Shown here: in pieces, positions 1-12,700 of the stretch
How the letters are laid out: each line of letters begins with the position of its first letter
Position numbering within the stretch: position 1 is the stretch's first letter
Source: Dryobates pubescens
Taxonomy: Eukaryota; Chordata; Aves; Piciformes; Picidae
Assembly (NCBI RefSeq): GCF_014839835.1
Contig: NC_071615.1
Span: 2,480,001 to 2,544,000 of the forward strand
Direction: 5' to 3'
Length of the DNA stretch: 64,000 nucleotides
Translations under genes and position numbers: made by a program
Notes under the pieces: generated by a model
What the model saw: the letters and a program-made list of their open reading frames with translations, nothing else
What the model was told of the DNA's origin: nothing
The model's database searches: none

Positions 1-540
1 GACTCTCCACAAAGGGCTCTTTCTCTTCACCCATTGTTCCTCGTGCACTGCACAGCATCCCAGGTGCAGCCTCTCCATCTTCATTCAAGTGGAAGTATTG
101 AAGAGCACAGGATTCAGGGTAGTGCCATCAGCAACATGCACATAAACCCAGGGCCACAGCCAGTGGGAGATCTTCCAACCTCACCACAGATCCCCTTGGG
201 TCAGCAAACTGCTAATCACAGAAGAGTCTCTGAAGCCACAGCTCGCCCAGCTCAGCTGCTCACAGCAGACACATTTCTGCCTTCCCTTCACCAGGTGACA
301 GCAGCTCGGGCTCTCGCTGCCCCCTTCAGCGAGCAGCTGGGCCGGAGGCGAACCTGGAAGGAGCCACGGGCGAAACGATGCCCACAGGAAAGGCTACAGC
401 CCCATGGTCACGGCGAAGAGCCTCGGCCCTCACGCTGCGGGGCGCGGGAAAGGAGCACGTCCTGAGCTGCGGATCAGCAGGGCAGACCCGCAGGGCGGAA
501 CCCTGCGGCGGGAGCACCGCTCGCCTCCGGGCAGCACCCG
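1..540. other. 5' flank, no gene recognised
   Basis: This stretch lies upstream of the DHRS7B promoter. It is unique-looking sequence that becomes GC-rich after about 340. I see no exon, repeat or RNA gene. The open frames here lack splice context and any recognisable protein similarity. In human the next gene on this side is USP22, but no part of it can be read here. Confidence 0.5.
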
Positions 541-641
541 CCATGGACCGGCGGGACAGCAGCTTCCGGCCGCGTCGCGGAGGAGACGCCTGCCATTGGT
601 TGCTCTGACGGAAGCCCCGCCTCTTCCGGGCCGCGCCTCAG

Positions 642-651
642 GCGCATGCGC
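642..651. promoter_or_regulatory. NRF1 palindromic site
   Basis: GCGCATGCGC is a perfect match to the NRF1 consensus, centred about 38 bp before the DHRS7B start codon. NRF1 is a known activator of genes for mitochondrial and general cell metabolism. Binding here is inferred from the motif alone. Confidence 0.7.
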
Positions 652-683
652 TCCGCGCTGCCCCGGCACGTCCGGCGGTGGCC

Positions 684-703
684 ATGGTGACAGAAGTAGC
701 CAG
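684..703 (+). CDS. DHRS7B: DHRS7B coding exon 1
   Basis: The exon carries the start codon in a good context (GCCATGG) and six codons plus two bases (MVTEVA and part of Arg7), followed by the donor GTAGGG. It lies 33 bp after the NRF1 palindrome. It is far too short to stand out as an open frame; it was found by joining phase with exon 2. Confidence 0.88.
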
Positions 704-3700
704 GTAGGGCCCGGCGGCCCCGGAGGGCTCCCTGTCCCCTTAGCCCCGGCCCAGCCGCCTCGGTCCGCTCCCGGCAGTGGGGCGTCTCCTTCCTGCCGGC
801 GACCAGGGTGGAAGGTGCCTGCAGCTCCCCGGTGTGACCTTGCGGGGGCCACGGGGTCAGTCCTTCTCTGCTCTTACACCGGTGAACTCCCTCGGGGAAC
901 CCACGGGGAGGGGCGGGTGTGCCACAGGTGGAGGTCTGGTGAATGCGGGAGAGGTTGGGCGAATGCAGCATTGATCTGCGTGCAGGGTAACCCTGAGCTC
1001 TCAAGTGCAGAGCCCACCGCTGTTACAGCCTTCACAGACGTAAATCAGGCTGGGGAAAGGCAGTAAGCCAGCTCGCGTTCTCTCACTGCGTTTCAGGCGA
1101 GTCTTGATTTGGGAAACACTCTCTGGCACGGCAGATGTTGTAATTCTCTGGTTATGTCACTTTGTTCGTATCCCAAACAGCAGTAGAGGATTTTCAAGTG
1201 GGACGGTGGGAAGTGAAGCTTTTAAGTGAATAAAAGTGGCAGGAAGGTTTGCACGGGGATGGTTTCTCAGGTCCAGTCAGGTTTTTGGGTGCTGGAGATT
1301 TATTTTCCCCTCCCTCCCTGTACTGTGGCGGGAGGTGGTTACTTTGCATAACAAGACACAAGCAGGCTGCTGTTGAGTGACTACTGAAACACGGCAGAGG
1401 GCTGTCCCAGGCATTTCCTCAAGTAATGCTGGTGAGAGAGGGCAGCTTGGTCGAATCCCACTGGAAAAAAGTTCATTCAGAGTATTCCAACTGCCAGATG
1501 CTCAACCCAGCTCACTAGTGCACAGCACTTCTCTGCCACTCCTGATCTCTCCAGCTGCCATCATTTCTTTAGCAAATTCCAGCTGGGTTGTCGTTTTCCT
1601 TCCCCTGAAACCATTCCTCTGGTTTCTGTTTGAGGTGTTTGTGTTGTTAGGGAGGAGCTCTCTCCAATTCCTGTGTTCCTTCTTAGGAGCTTTACTGCTT
1701 TCTGAAGACAGCAGTGGTTTGGGGTGGGGTTTTTGTTGTTGTTGTTTGTTTAACCTTATTTTCTGCCTGTGAAGTTGTGGACTGAGGGCTGATGGTGTCA
1801 GCATGGAAGTGCCCCCTGGCATTTTAGTAGTTCAGCTGTTTGGCTTGAGGCAGTCACTCTTTTTTCTCACTGGGTTCTGAATGATTTTTGGGCTCCATTT
1901 ATGAGGAGCATCTGCAGCAGAGAAAGTATCAGCAAATCCCCCTTTGGCTTCCATGCAGTCACTGATTTAACAGACAATGCCACAGGACATTTTTTCCCCA
2001 CCAGAGCAGTTGGGTGAAGGAAACTGTTTGGCTGGTGTAAGACACAAGCATTTCTTCCTTTTCTCCCTGCCTTGGCTTGTAAGGGAGTTGGTGAACTTGG
2101 GCTGCTGGAGGGAGGCTTGATGCAGAGTGTGATGAGAAGCTCAGCTGCTGGTCAGGGGTGCTCAGAGCTCTCAAGAATCCTAATGGAAGACAGGAAAAAA
2201 AGAAAGGTGATTTCTGTTTGAATTAGCACAGTGCCCATCTCAGGCTGTGCACTGCACCATCAGTGTGCCCCCCACTGCTAACCACACTAATGAAGGACCA
2301 CAGCTGAGGCACAGGTTACCTCTTTCTTCTTCCACCTAGAGCGTGGAAAGACTCAGACTGCTTTATAGATGCTCTGCATTCACAGAATGGTTTTGGGTGG
2401 AAAAGGCCTTGAAGATCATCAATTCCAACCATTCTCTACCTGCCAAGCCTGGTGTGTCCCTCAGCAGCACATCTCTGCCCCAGTACTAGAAACTGTTTAG
2501 CCATGATCAGAGGGTGATGTGAGTTTTGTCTCAGTTTGAATTCCCCTCCATCCTTTCAGCCTGGGGTTAAATTACCCCCATTTGAAAGGTCACAGCCCAG
2601 AGGCTCATTTTCAGAGGCAGTCCTTGGCTGTGCCCAGCACTGGGCAGAGCCTCTGCTTGGACTGCTGCCCACATCCAAATTTAAGTCAGGTCTGTGCTGT
2701 TAAAGGAGCAGAGAGAGACACCACTGCACAGGGCCACTGGCAAGTGAGTGCTTTTCTAAGGTAGGACACTGTGCTTTCTTCAGACTAAGGTTGGTAGCTA
2801 ATGGAGGAGAGAGCTGCTCTGCTTCTGGGCAAGGGCTGCTGTAGGGGAAAAAAGGGGTTGGTTTTGGCCTTCCTTTTATCCTTTTAAATGACAGCTTTTG
2901 AGCTCTGAAAATAGCCTCCCAGTTGCTGCCATTTGTCATGGAAGGGACAATGTGATTCTGGGTGAAGCTGAAGGAGAATAGCTGTTGTTGAGGGCAATTG
3001 CCATGGGGTTAGTTGCTTTTAGGACTTGATCTCCTCTTTGCCACCTTTAGCATGTCCCTGACCTTACTAACTGAGAGCCTCCTTCCTTTGGAAACCCTGT
3101 CCTGGCTTTTACAGCATAAGCTCCTGGTTGTGTTTGAAGGGGAAAGGTTTTTGAGTGGATGGCTGTGGGGTTGGGGTTTGCTTTGGTTTCTTTATGGTAA
3201 GCTTTTCAGGTAGCCTCCAATCCCTTGCAATGTGCTTATGCTATTGGTGTTCTCCTTCCTGCTCTCTAACACCCTGCCTCTTCCAATGCTGCCTGTTGGG
3301 ATGGAGAACTGAGAATTCCAGGGCTTTATTTGAGGCACTTCTGAGCAGTGCCTTCTCTCCTGCCCATAGACATTAGCTGTCAAGAATCAAGATGACTTTT
3401 TTCCCCCTCTCAGCATGAATAGCCACACTTCTGAGCACAGCTGCCAGTGGGCTCTCAGACCTTGGAGCAAGAGCTCTGAGGATACCCAGTTCACCTCAAA
3501 TGAGATGTGGAGATCCATCTGCCCTCTCCCAGGTTTTTAATGTGACATGGCATTATCTGCCCTGAGGTGCCTTTAGCTCCTTCAAAGTGTTCTTTAGCTC
3601 AAGCTGGGGCTTATGCTTTTTACCTTCTTCTCCCAGCCTCTGTCTTGCAACTTCACTTTTCTTGTTGTGTTGATGGGACTCTTTTCTGGCTGTGATTTCT

Positions 3701-6700
3701 CCTTCCCATCACAGCAGCTTTTTGTTTTGTTTTCCTCTGGGTTTTGCAGTAAATCAAATCACAGAATTGTCAGGGCTGGAAGGGACCTCTAGGATCAGCC
3801 AGTTCCAAGCCCCCTGCCATGGGCAGGGACACCTCACACTGCAGCAGGTTGCTCACAGCCACATCCAGCCTGGCCTTCAAAACCTCCAGGCATGAGGCTT
3901 CCACCACCTCCCTGGGCAACCTGTGCCAGGCTCTCACCACCCTCATGGGGAAGAACTTCTTCCTCACATCCAATCTGAATCTACCCATTTCTAGTTTTGT
4001 TCCATCCCCCACAGTCCTATCACTCCCTGACACCCACAAAAGTCCCTCCCCAGCTTTTTTGTAGCCCCCTTAAGAAACTGGAAGGCCACAATTAGGTCTC
4101 CTCAGAGCCTTCTCTTCTCCAGACTGCACAACCCCAACTCCCTCAGTCTGTCCTCACAGCAGAGCAGCTCCAGCCCTCTGCTCATCCTCGTGGCCCTTCT
4201 CTGGACACCTTCCAGCACCTCCAGATCCTTCCTGTCCTAGGGGCTCCAGAACTGGACACAGTGCTGCAGGTGGGGTCTCAGCAGAGCAGAAGGGGAGAAT
4301 CACCTGCCTGGCCCTGCTGGCTCTGGTGGCTTCCCCACAGGCTCCCCAAGGCAATGCCACTTCACCTGACAGCTCCCACTTTGGAAAGAATGAAGGGTCC
4401 TGAGTGGGAGCTGAAGATTTTGGATTCCAAAATGCTGCTGAGTGTCAGCACAGCACCTGCTGTCTCTGCCCACACCTCCTGAATCTCCAGAGAGCTCTGA
4501 GAGCAAAAAACATCCACACACCAGGGCCAACATCAAGAGGGCAGCTGCTTTAAATGACTAACTGAACAGTACCCAGGGAGGAGGAGGAGGAGGACTCCTC
4601 ATCCAGCCTAAAGGCAGCCAGTGGCCTTGTGTCTGAACAGCTCCTTCCCAGGAATTATTTTAGGGGCAACACTCTTCACCTTAAATCAGTTCTGCCAGCC
4701 CTCTGCTGTACATCAGTACCAACTCCACAGCCTGTGTGCTCAGCACAGGGAGATGGGGGAACAAGACACTGCCCTAAGCAGCTGTGCCGTGCTCACACAG
4801 TGCTTTGCCAACAGCCTAACTTTAATCCTTCTTTTAGCTTTCTGATTTCCCACTTTGGGCATTCTCCCTCTGCCTGGAGGAGCCTGTGGCCTGTGTGTCC
4901 TGCTGCACTGTGTTACACACAGGAGCACTTTGATGACTTGGCTCAGGAAGGGGAAGCTGCACAGGACCTTGAGAAAAGCTGGGTGCTAACTTGATGGCTT
5001 TAATGTTAGGCCTGGTCAAGCTTATTTAGAGCTAGCTCAGCTATCTATAGGATGTTTTATTGTGTTCTAGCCATGCCTTCAGAGATGCTCATTTTATACC
5101 CTTCACTGCTGGCTTAGTAAGGCAGTCTGGTCACTAAGCAGCTGCTGCCCCAGCTCTGCCTGACATTTGCCACATTAGCTCTGCTCCACAGCACACAGAG
5201 CCTCTGCCACCCCCTCAGCTCCACACAGGCTCAGTCCTGCTTAATGACACCTCTTGCTTTCTGCTTCTCACACTGTCCTTCTGTTTGAAGTAGTGCATGA
5301 GTGCATGCCCAGCCCTTGCCCAGATCTCCCTGGTAGAGACCTAGCTGGCAGATCAAAGTCCCTCTGCACAACAAGGGAGATAATCAAACCTAAATATTAG
5401 CTTATCTGTGACCCAGAAGTTGTACAGATGGCAGGGAGAGGTTGTGGCTGACTTCCCTGTGGCATCCAACTGAACAATTTGGGGGTTTATACAGGGGGAA
5501 AATAGAATAGAATAGAACAGACCAGGTTGGAAAAGACCTTTGAGATCATCGAGTCCAAGCTATCCCCCAGCACCATCTAATCAACTAAACCATGGCACCA
5601 AGGGCTCTTCCTGAACACCTCCAGTGATGGTGACTCCACCACCTCCCTGGGCAGCACATTCCAGTGGCCAATCTCTCTGTGAAGAACAACATCCATCCTG
5701 AACCTCCCCTGGCACAGCTTGAGACTGTGTCCTCTTGTTCTGGTGCTGGTTGCCTGGGAGAAGAGACCAACCCCCACCTGGCTCCAACCTCCCTTCAGGT
5801 AGTTGTAGAGAGCACGAAGATCTCCTCTGAGCCTCCTCTTCTCCAGGCTAAGCAACCCCAGCTCCCTCAGCCTCTCCTCCCAGGGCTGTGCTCCAGACCC
5901 CTCCCCAGCTTTGTTGCCCTTCTCTGGACACCTTCCAGCAGCTCAACATCTTTCCTAAACTGAGGGGCCCAGAACTGGACACTGACCTTTTTTAGAGCAG
6001 AAGTATCACTTACTCCTTGGCCATGTAGTAAGCTGTAACATAAACTACTCCCTTGAAGGCAGGAGCTTAGGGCTGTGCCTTGGTATCAGAATCTGGTTGC
6101 AAGGCTGAGCTACATCTTGTAGATCCCTTTAGCTTGGGTTTCATTGACAGGTTTCATTTCAGTATATTAGGGCACAGCTTCATGCTGTTAAACTGCACAA
6201 TTAATGTTGGCCTTAGGCTAGGAGCTTGGACCTGTGGCTCATTTGAGCCAGAGAACTTCTCTGCTACCAGGTGGTGACAGAGAGGGGAGCTGGAGGCACA
6301 GATTTCGGTGCGTTAAGCAAACAGCCTGGTCAGAGAGGAACCTTGCTCTGAGCCTCCAGAGGCAGCCTGGCTTCTGTCCATCTGGGATAACAGACAGTAA
6401 CTGGTCCCTGGCACACTGACACTGTGGTACTGGCTGTCCTAGCAAAATCTAAGAGGTTTTATTAGCAGCAGCAGAATGCAGAGGCATATCCCAGCCCCCA
6501 GGAGCTGCCTCTCTCAGTCCACTTCGTGGGAACAGCATCTCCCAGCCCAAGTTTGTCACTTGGCATCTGGCAAGATCCAGTGCCAAGTGGCCCTGCTGGG
6601 TGGTTCAGATTAGCATTCAAGTGCTTAAAATTGGGTACTGCTGGGAACTTGGGGAAGTCTGGATGAAGGGATGAGGAAATCCCTCGAAGATCCCTCTGGG

Positions 6701-9700
6701 GGGGATTTGGTTTATTGGCGGTCTGAGGCAGGGCTACGACAAAGGACTTCCCTAGTCTTCAAGCCTCTGCTGACTTCCTTGGTGGTGAAATGGTCTCTTT
6801 GCTTTCATCTTGTGGCCCTAGGAAGAGTGTTCAGAAGGGCAAGCTCATGGATTTCACCAGCACGGTCATCATCCCGCTGCTGTTCGGCAGCCTGGGGATC
6901 TTCGGCCTCTTCCGGCTGCTGCAGTGGATGCGGATGAGAGCTTACCTGCAGGAAGCAGTGGTGGTGATCACAGGGGCTACCTCTGGCCTGGGAAAAGGTA
7001 AGTACCAAAAGGTGGGGCAAGCAGAGAGGGCTGTGGAAGGGGCAGCTCTTGGAATAAAGCAGTACTAAGCAGAAAGTTCCTATATTGCTCTGAGTTTGGA
7101 GAGAGAGCTCACAGAGCCGTGCCAGAGCCAGGGCAAGAAAGCATCAGCCCTTGTGAAGGAGAAGGTTACCCACCCTGCAGAAACTGGGGCTCAAAGCAAG
7201 GAAGAAGCCCTGCTGCTCCTGTGCTGGCAGCAGCCCTTTCTCTACATCCTGAACAAGCCAGGGAGTCAAATTGGTTTACAGAACACAGAACCTTAGGGGC
7301 TGGAAGGGACCCTGGAAGCTCCTCCGGTCCAAACTGCCCTGCCAGAGCAGGGTCACCCAGAGCAGATCTCCCAGGAATGCACCCAGACAGGTTCTGAGTA
7401 TCTCCAGAGAGGGAGGCAGCACAACCCCCAGGGCAGCCTCTTCCTGTTTTCTCTAAGATTGTTCCTGCATTCATGTGTGTTGCATCTCCAGATACTCTGC
7501 CTACTCCCCACTCCTCCTCCCTGCCCCTCAGGGTCAGCTGCCTTTTCTCTTGTGCTACAAACCCATCCCTTCTAACTTCAAGCTGCCAGTGAGTGTCATT
7601 TCAGAGACCCATTTTGCTTGAGAGAGACCTCTAAAAGTCATCAAATCCAACTGTTAACCCAACACTGCCAGCTCAGGGTGATTTTCCTATATAAACCCAG
7701 AGCTGGGTTGGGTTTTTCCCCCCTCCCTTCTCTGAGTGGATGCACTCTTTTAATTGTGCCTTCTCTAATTGCTTTAAAAGCTTCTAGAAGAGAAGACAAG
7801 ATGCTCTCTGCTATCAAGGCCTTTCAGTAGGATGAGTACATTTAGAGAACAAGTTGAGCTCAAACTGCTGCTGTCTTTGCATGTGGCTTTATCCTTAAGG
7901 ATAAATAACCCCAAAGAAGCTGAAGTCCTCTCCTCTACCTGTCACAACCAAAGTGCTGGGAGTGCTGAAACAATCTGTATTGCACATAAAGAAGAGTTAG
8001 AACTGGCAGCTCATGGGAGACCTCCCAGCTGTGACAGGCTGGCAGATGAAGGTGCTGCTAGGTGTGTAGATTGCCACTGCTGTGCAGTGACATTTCCCCC
8101 CCTTACTGACTCACTGCCAAGGTCTTACCCTGTCCCCTCACTCCCAGTTATGAATGGCACACCAGACTACCTCTCATCACTCTGCATTCTTTGCTAGCAT
8201 CCCCTGGCACCTCTTTTCCAAATGAGCACTTTGTCTCCCTGGATCAGGGTGGGAGGCTAGAAGAACATGCCACTGCCTCCCTTTTCCACTGAGAGGACAA
8301 CAGGATGGCTTCCCCTCCTCAGCCTTTTCCTGCTGGAAGAGGATCACCTTGATGAAGCCATCAGCTTCCAGGCTTCCAAAACCTTTACTGGAGCTGAAAC
8401 TCCTGAGAGTTCACCCTTCAGCCCAGCTGCTGGGGCAGGATGTGTAAGCAGCACTGTAGGTGCATCACCAGCAGAGTCACTGGGAGCACACCAGCTGCTT
8501 CACTGCTGTCACCTGCCTGTCCAAGCCACAGAACGTTTGGGCCCTTGCTGTGAGCTCCCTGTCCATCAGCCTAGCACTCAGGAGTCACAAAGCCACCACA
8601 GATCCCTGCCAGCTAACAGCAGCTTTACCTTCTCCCCAGCTATGCTGTGGATCTGCTCTTGTCTCCATCATTCAAATCTCTACCTTTCTCTCTTCCTCCA
8701 AAGAGTGTGCAAAAGCCTTCCATGCAGCTGGCTCCAAGCTGGTGCTCTGTGGCAGAGACAGTGAGAAGCTCAAGGACCTGGCACAGCAGCTTTCTACCGG
8801 CACCAACCACCGAAAGAACGTAAGCGTGGGGCCGTGGGCACCAGGGGGAGAGGCTTGCTGGCTGGGGCTGGGGCTTCTCTTTGTGTTACTACAGAAGGGA
8901 CAGAACTGCTTGCTCTGTTGAGCAACAGGAAAAATACAACTCTGCTTTGGGACAGGTATTGCTGTGGGAGTAGACTGAGCTGTGGCCTTGCATCTTGTGA
9001 CAGCCCTACAAGAGCAAGCGGAGGGAAGGACTCTGCCTTGTAGGGGCAGTGCAAGCATGCAGGTGCAGGGTGCCCAGACCCTTGTACCTTGCACTAGCAC
9101 TGCTGGCTCCTGCAGAAGGCACAGGGCTTAATTTGTGACTTTTTCAGGTGCCTTTTCTTTAATAAGACAATAGAAAACTTTAGTACTTGAGGGGGACCTC
9201 CCTTGCCCCTTCCCTAAGCTCCAGTGTAAGGGACAGGCTACAGGGGCAGAGAGAGATCACAACCTGCCTCTGTCTTGGGGAGACCTCATTGCTGTCTACA
9301 ACTGTCTGAAGGGAGGCTGTAGCCAGGTTGGGGGGGGTTGGTCTCTTCTCCCAGGCAACCAGCAACAGAAGGAGGGGACACAGTCTGAAGCTGTGCCAGG
9401 GGAGGTTCAGGCTGGGTGTTAGGAGGAAGTTCTTCACAGAGTAATTTGGAATGTGCTGCCCAGGGAGGTGGTGGAGTCACATTCCCTGGAGATTTTCAAG
9501 ACAAGACTGGTGCCATGGTCTCATTGATTGGCTAGGGCTGGGTGATAGGTTGGACTGGATGATCTTGGAGGTCTCTTCCAACCTGGTTGACTCTATGTAG
9601 TGCTCCCCATGGGAGCTGCTGCAGTAGGTTTGGGTGGCCCAAACGCTCATCGCATCGGGAGCACGCAGCGCGCCGAGCACAGCCTGACCTGCCCCTTGCT

Positions 9701-12700
9701 GACTGTTCATTCACAGACACACAAACCTCACACCGTGGTGTTTGACCTCTCAGACACTAAAGCTGTGGTCAGTGCTGCTGAAGAGATCCTCAAGTACCTG
9801 GGGCATGTGGACATCCTGATCAACAACGCAGGCATCAGCTTCCGTGGCGGGGTCGCGGACACGAGCCTGGATGTGCACAAGAAAGTGATGGAGACAAATT
9901 ATTTTGGCCCCATAGCCCTCACCAAAGGTATCTGTGATCCAGAGCACAGGGGGCACAATGGATCTGGCTGGTACCTTCTGCAGGCCAACACAGCCAAGCA
10001 CAGCTTAACTTCTGTGTCTAACTGTATTTGGTGCAGGACAGGGTAAGAGGTTATGGGCAGGAGGTGCTTGGGCACAAGTCCATGGGAAGCAGCTGATCAG
10101 AAACACCTTCTGGTGGAAACAACCTCTTGACTCTGGTCTGGCAGGGACTTAGGAGGAGAGGTTGGTTAGGGCTGGGAAAACCCTAGAGAAGGCAGTGTGG
10201 GACCAAGGGAAGCTGCAGCTTTCTGGGGAAGCTTCTTCAGTTACCCAGAAAGCTCAGCCTGCAGTGTGTCAGCTGCAGGAGACTGCAAGATGTACTGGTG
10301 GGAGGAAAGAGCAAGGGCCCTGACCATGCATGTGGGAGGTCACAGCTGCTCCAACAGCTTCTGTGCAGCCTCACTGGCACGAGGAGTCTCCTCATGGTGA
10401 ATGTCCCAGCCAGGCTCAAGCTTCATCACAGACATCCTAAGCACTGAAGCCTAAGTTAGAGGCATGCCCTGCAGGGCCCAGGCCCTGTGCTGATCTTGTC
10501 ATTCACTGAAGCACCTCTGTGCCATGGTTTAGTTGATCAGATGGTGTTGGGTGATAGGTTGGACTCAGTGATCTCCAAGGTCTTTTCCAACCTGGTTCAT
10601 TCTGTATTCTGATGCTTTGGAAGCATTGATTCTCACCAGCAGGACTGCTCTTCTGAAGGGCTCTTTTCTGTCTTTTGCTAGCACTTCTGCCCTCCATGAT
10701 CAAGAGGAGACAAGGCCACATTGTGGCCATCAGCAGCATTCAAGGCAAAATTAGCATTCCTTTCAGATCTGCCTGTAAGTACCTCCACAGAAGCTGGGGA
10801 CAACATATTTGGGGCACCAGGCTGAATGAGCACTTGGCTACTGCTTCCACATTTAGCTCTCTGTAGAGCTGGCTGCATGCAGGGGAAGGCAGAGCTCTGC
10901 ATCAGCCTCAGTGTGGTCACAAATCCCTGCCAGCTGTTGAGAAAGGCACTCAGATACCAAAGCTCAGCCCTCTCCTAAAGGTGGTAAAGAGTTGGAGAAG
11001 GGGAATATGGTTTCAATGTCTTGAACACAGCTGGGTCATCCTGTCTGCACACTTGAAAGGCTGATTACATTCCATCATGCTACTGTCTTCTGTCCTGGCT
11101 GTTTGCCTGCTTAATCTCCTCTAAGACAGAAGGAACTTTTTGTTTTAATACTAAGTTATGAAAGTGCCATAACACAACTGAGGCCAAACCCCAAAGCCTC
11201 AGAGATCTCTTGATCAGGCAGACTCTTCATGCCAAATCAATTATGACCAGCAATAATAGTGGTGAAATGAGTGGAAAAAGCCTTATACAAGATGGAACCA
11301 AAAGGTTAGCATTGGGCATACAAACATCTCTAGCTGCCTGCAGAGAAACATGAAAGGGGGAAAGGATGTTCTGAAGAGCACTTGCACAGTGAGCATGGAG
11401 CTCAGCTCTTGCCTAGGTCCTCAGATCCCTGCTGCAGCCTGCACTAAGCTCTGTGGCACTGGTGTCACCTCTGCAGCCACGGGGAGCTGATGGCAGCCAC
11501 AGTGGTGTGACCAAGTGGCTGAGGGAAAGGGGTTGGGCTAAAGGAGTCACTCAGCCATTTCATGGGGAAGTCCTGGCCTGGGCCACACTCCTCTCCTCCT
11601 GTCTGCTTGGGGCACCAGGTTTTCACCTGCCTGCAGCCAGGCTCTGTCAGTCCATAAAGCTCTGTGCAGGCAGAGCCAGCTCTGCCCTCTGGTGCTGTCG
11701 TCATGCTCCCCCAGCCTTATCTCACACTTCCCAAGCCAGGCTCTGTGCCTCCTTTATCACGAGTGGGAGGCAGCTTGGTTTCCCCCCCACAGTGCTTTGG
11801 CATGGCTCTGATGGTAGGCTCAGGATCCCAGCCAGCTTCCAAGGCAAGTATTTACATCCTGCCTTCCTAAATTGCCTCTCACTCCCACTACCTGTTGCTG
11901 CCATCCACTAAAACAAACTCAGACCTAGAGGTTGGGGAACGGCTGCTGGGTTCCCGCTGCGAAGTGGCTGCACTGCAGTGAAAAACCCATCCAGGGGAGT
12001 GAATCCTGCTTCAGCCCTGCTCCTTCCCTTAGTGCAGAGCCCTCTCCCTCTTTTCCAGATGCTGCCTCTAAGCATGCCACCCAGGCCTTCTTCGACTGCC
12101 TGCGCGCAGAGGTGGAGCAGTATGACATAGAGGTGACAGTTGTGAGCCCTGGGTACATTCAGACCAACCTCTCTCTCAATGCTCTGACAGCTGATGGATC
12201 TCGCTATGGAGGTGAGAGAGGATCTTGTGTCCTCTGTCTAAAGCATCTCAAGCAGATCCAGGGAGGTTCTCCTCCCCCTCTACTCTGCCCTGGAGAGACC
12301 TCATCCCGAGTACCCTGTTCAGTTTTGGGCTCCCCAGTTTGAGAGGGACAGGGATCTGCTGGAGAGGGTCCAGCAGAGGGCTACAAGGATGATTAGGGGA
12401 CTGGAGCATCTCCCCTGTGAAGAGAGGCTGAGGGACCTGGGGCTGTTTAGTCTGGAGAAGACTTAGAGGGGATTTAATAAGTGTTCATAAATATCTGAGG
12501 GCTGGGGGGCAGGAGGGAGGGGACAGGCTCTGCTCACTTGCTCCCTGGGCTAGGACAAGGAGCAATGGATGGAAGCTGCAGCACAGGGGGTTCTACCTCA
12601 ACACAAAGAGGAACTTCTTTACTGTAAGGGTCACAGAGCACTGGCACAGGCTGCCCAGAGAGGTTGTGGAGTCTCCTTCTCTGGAGGCTTTCAAGGCCTG

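Larger units (their letters stand above)
350..730 (+). promoter_or_regulatory. DHRS7B CpG-island promoter
   Basis: The segment is CpG-dense and ends at the first coding exon. It contains an inverted CCAAT box (ATTGG, 595-599), a GC box near 615, ETS-like TTCCGG cores near 564 and 622, and a perfect NRF1 palindrome at 642-651. There is no TATA box. This is the usual make-up of a housekeeping promoter with dispersed starts. The transcription start itself cannot be fixed from sequence. Confidence 0.75.
704..6821 (+). other. DHRS7B intron 1
   Basis: This intron of 6.1 kb holds three antisense CR1 pieces (2381-2480, 3758-4310, 5501-5990) and a short GGA run near 4579. I recognise nothing else. 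The short open frames inside the CR1 pieces read the CR1 C-terminus. Confidence 0.8.
6998..8703 (+). other. DHRS7B intron 2
   Basis: This 1.7 kb intron holds two antisense CR1 remnants (7280-7475 and 7619-7675). The rest is unique sequence in which I see nothing. Confidence 0.8.

Noticed and set aside
430-1066. Frames of 140-220 codons around the DHRS7B promoter
   Set aside because: They are products of the CpG island and cross the true first exon in the wrong frame or strand.
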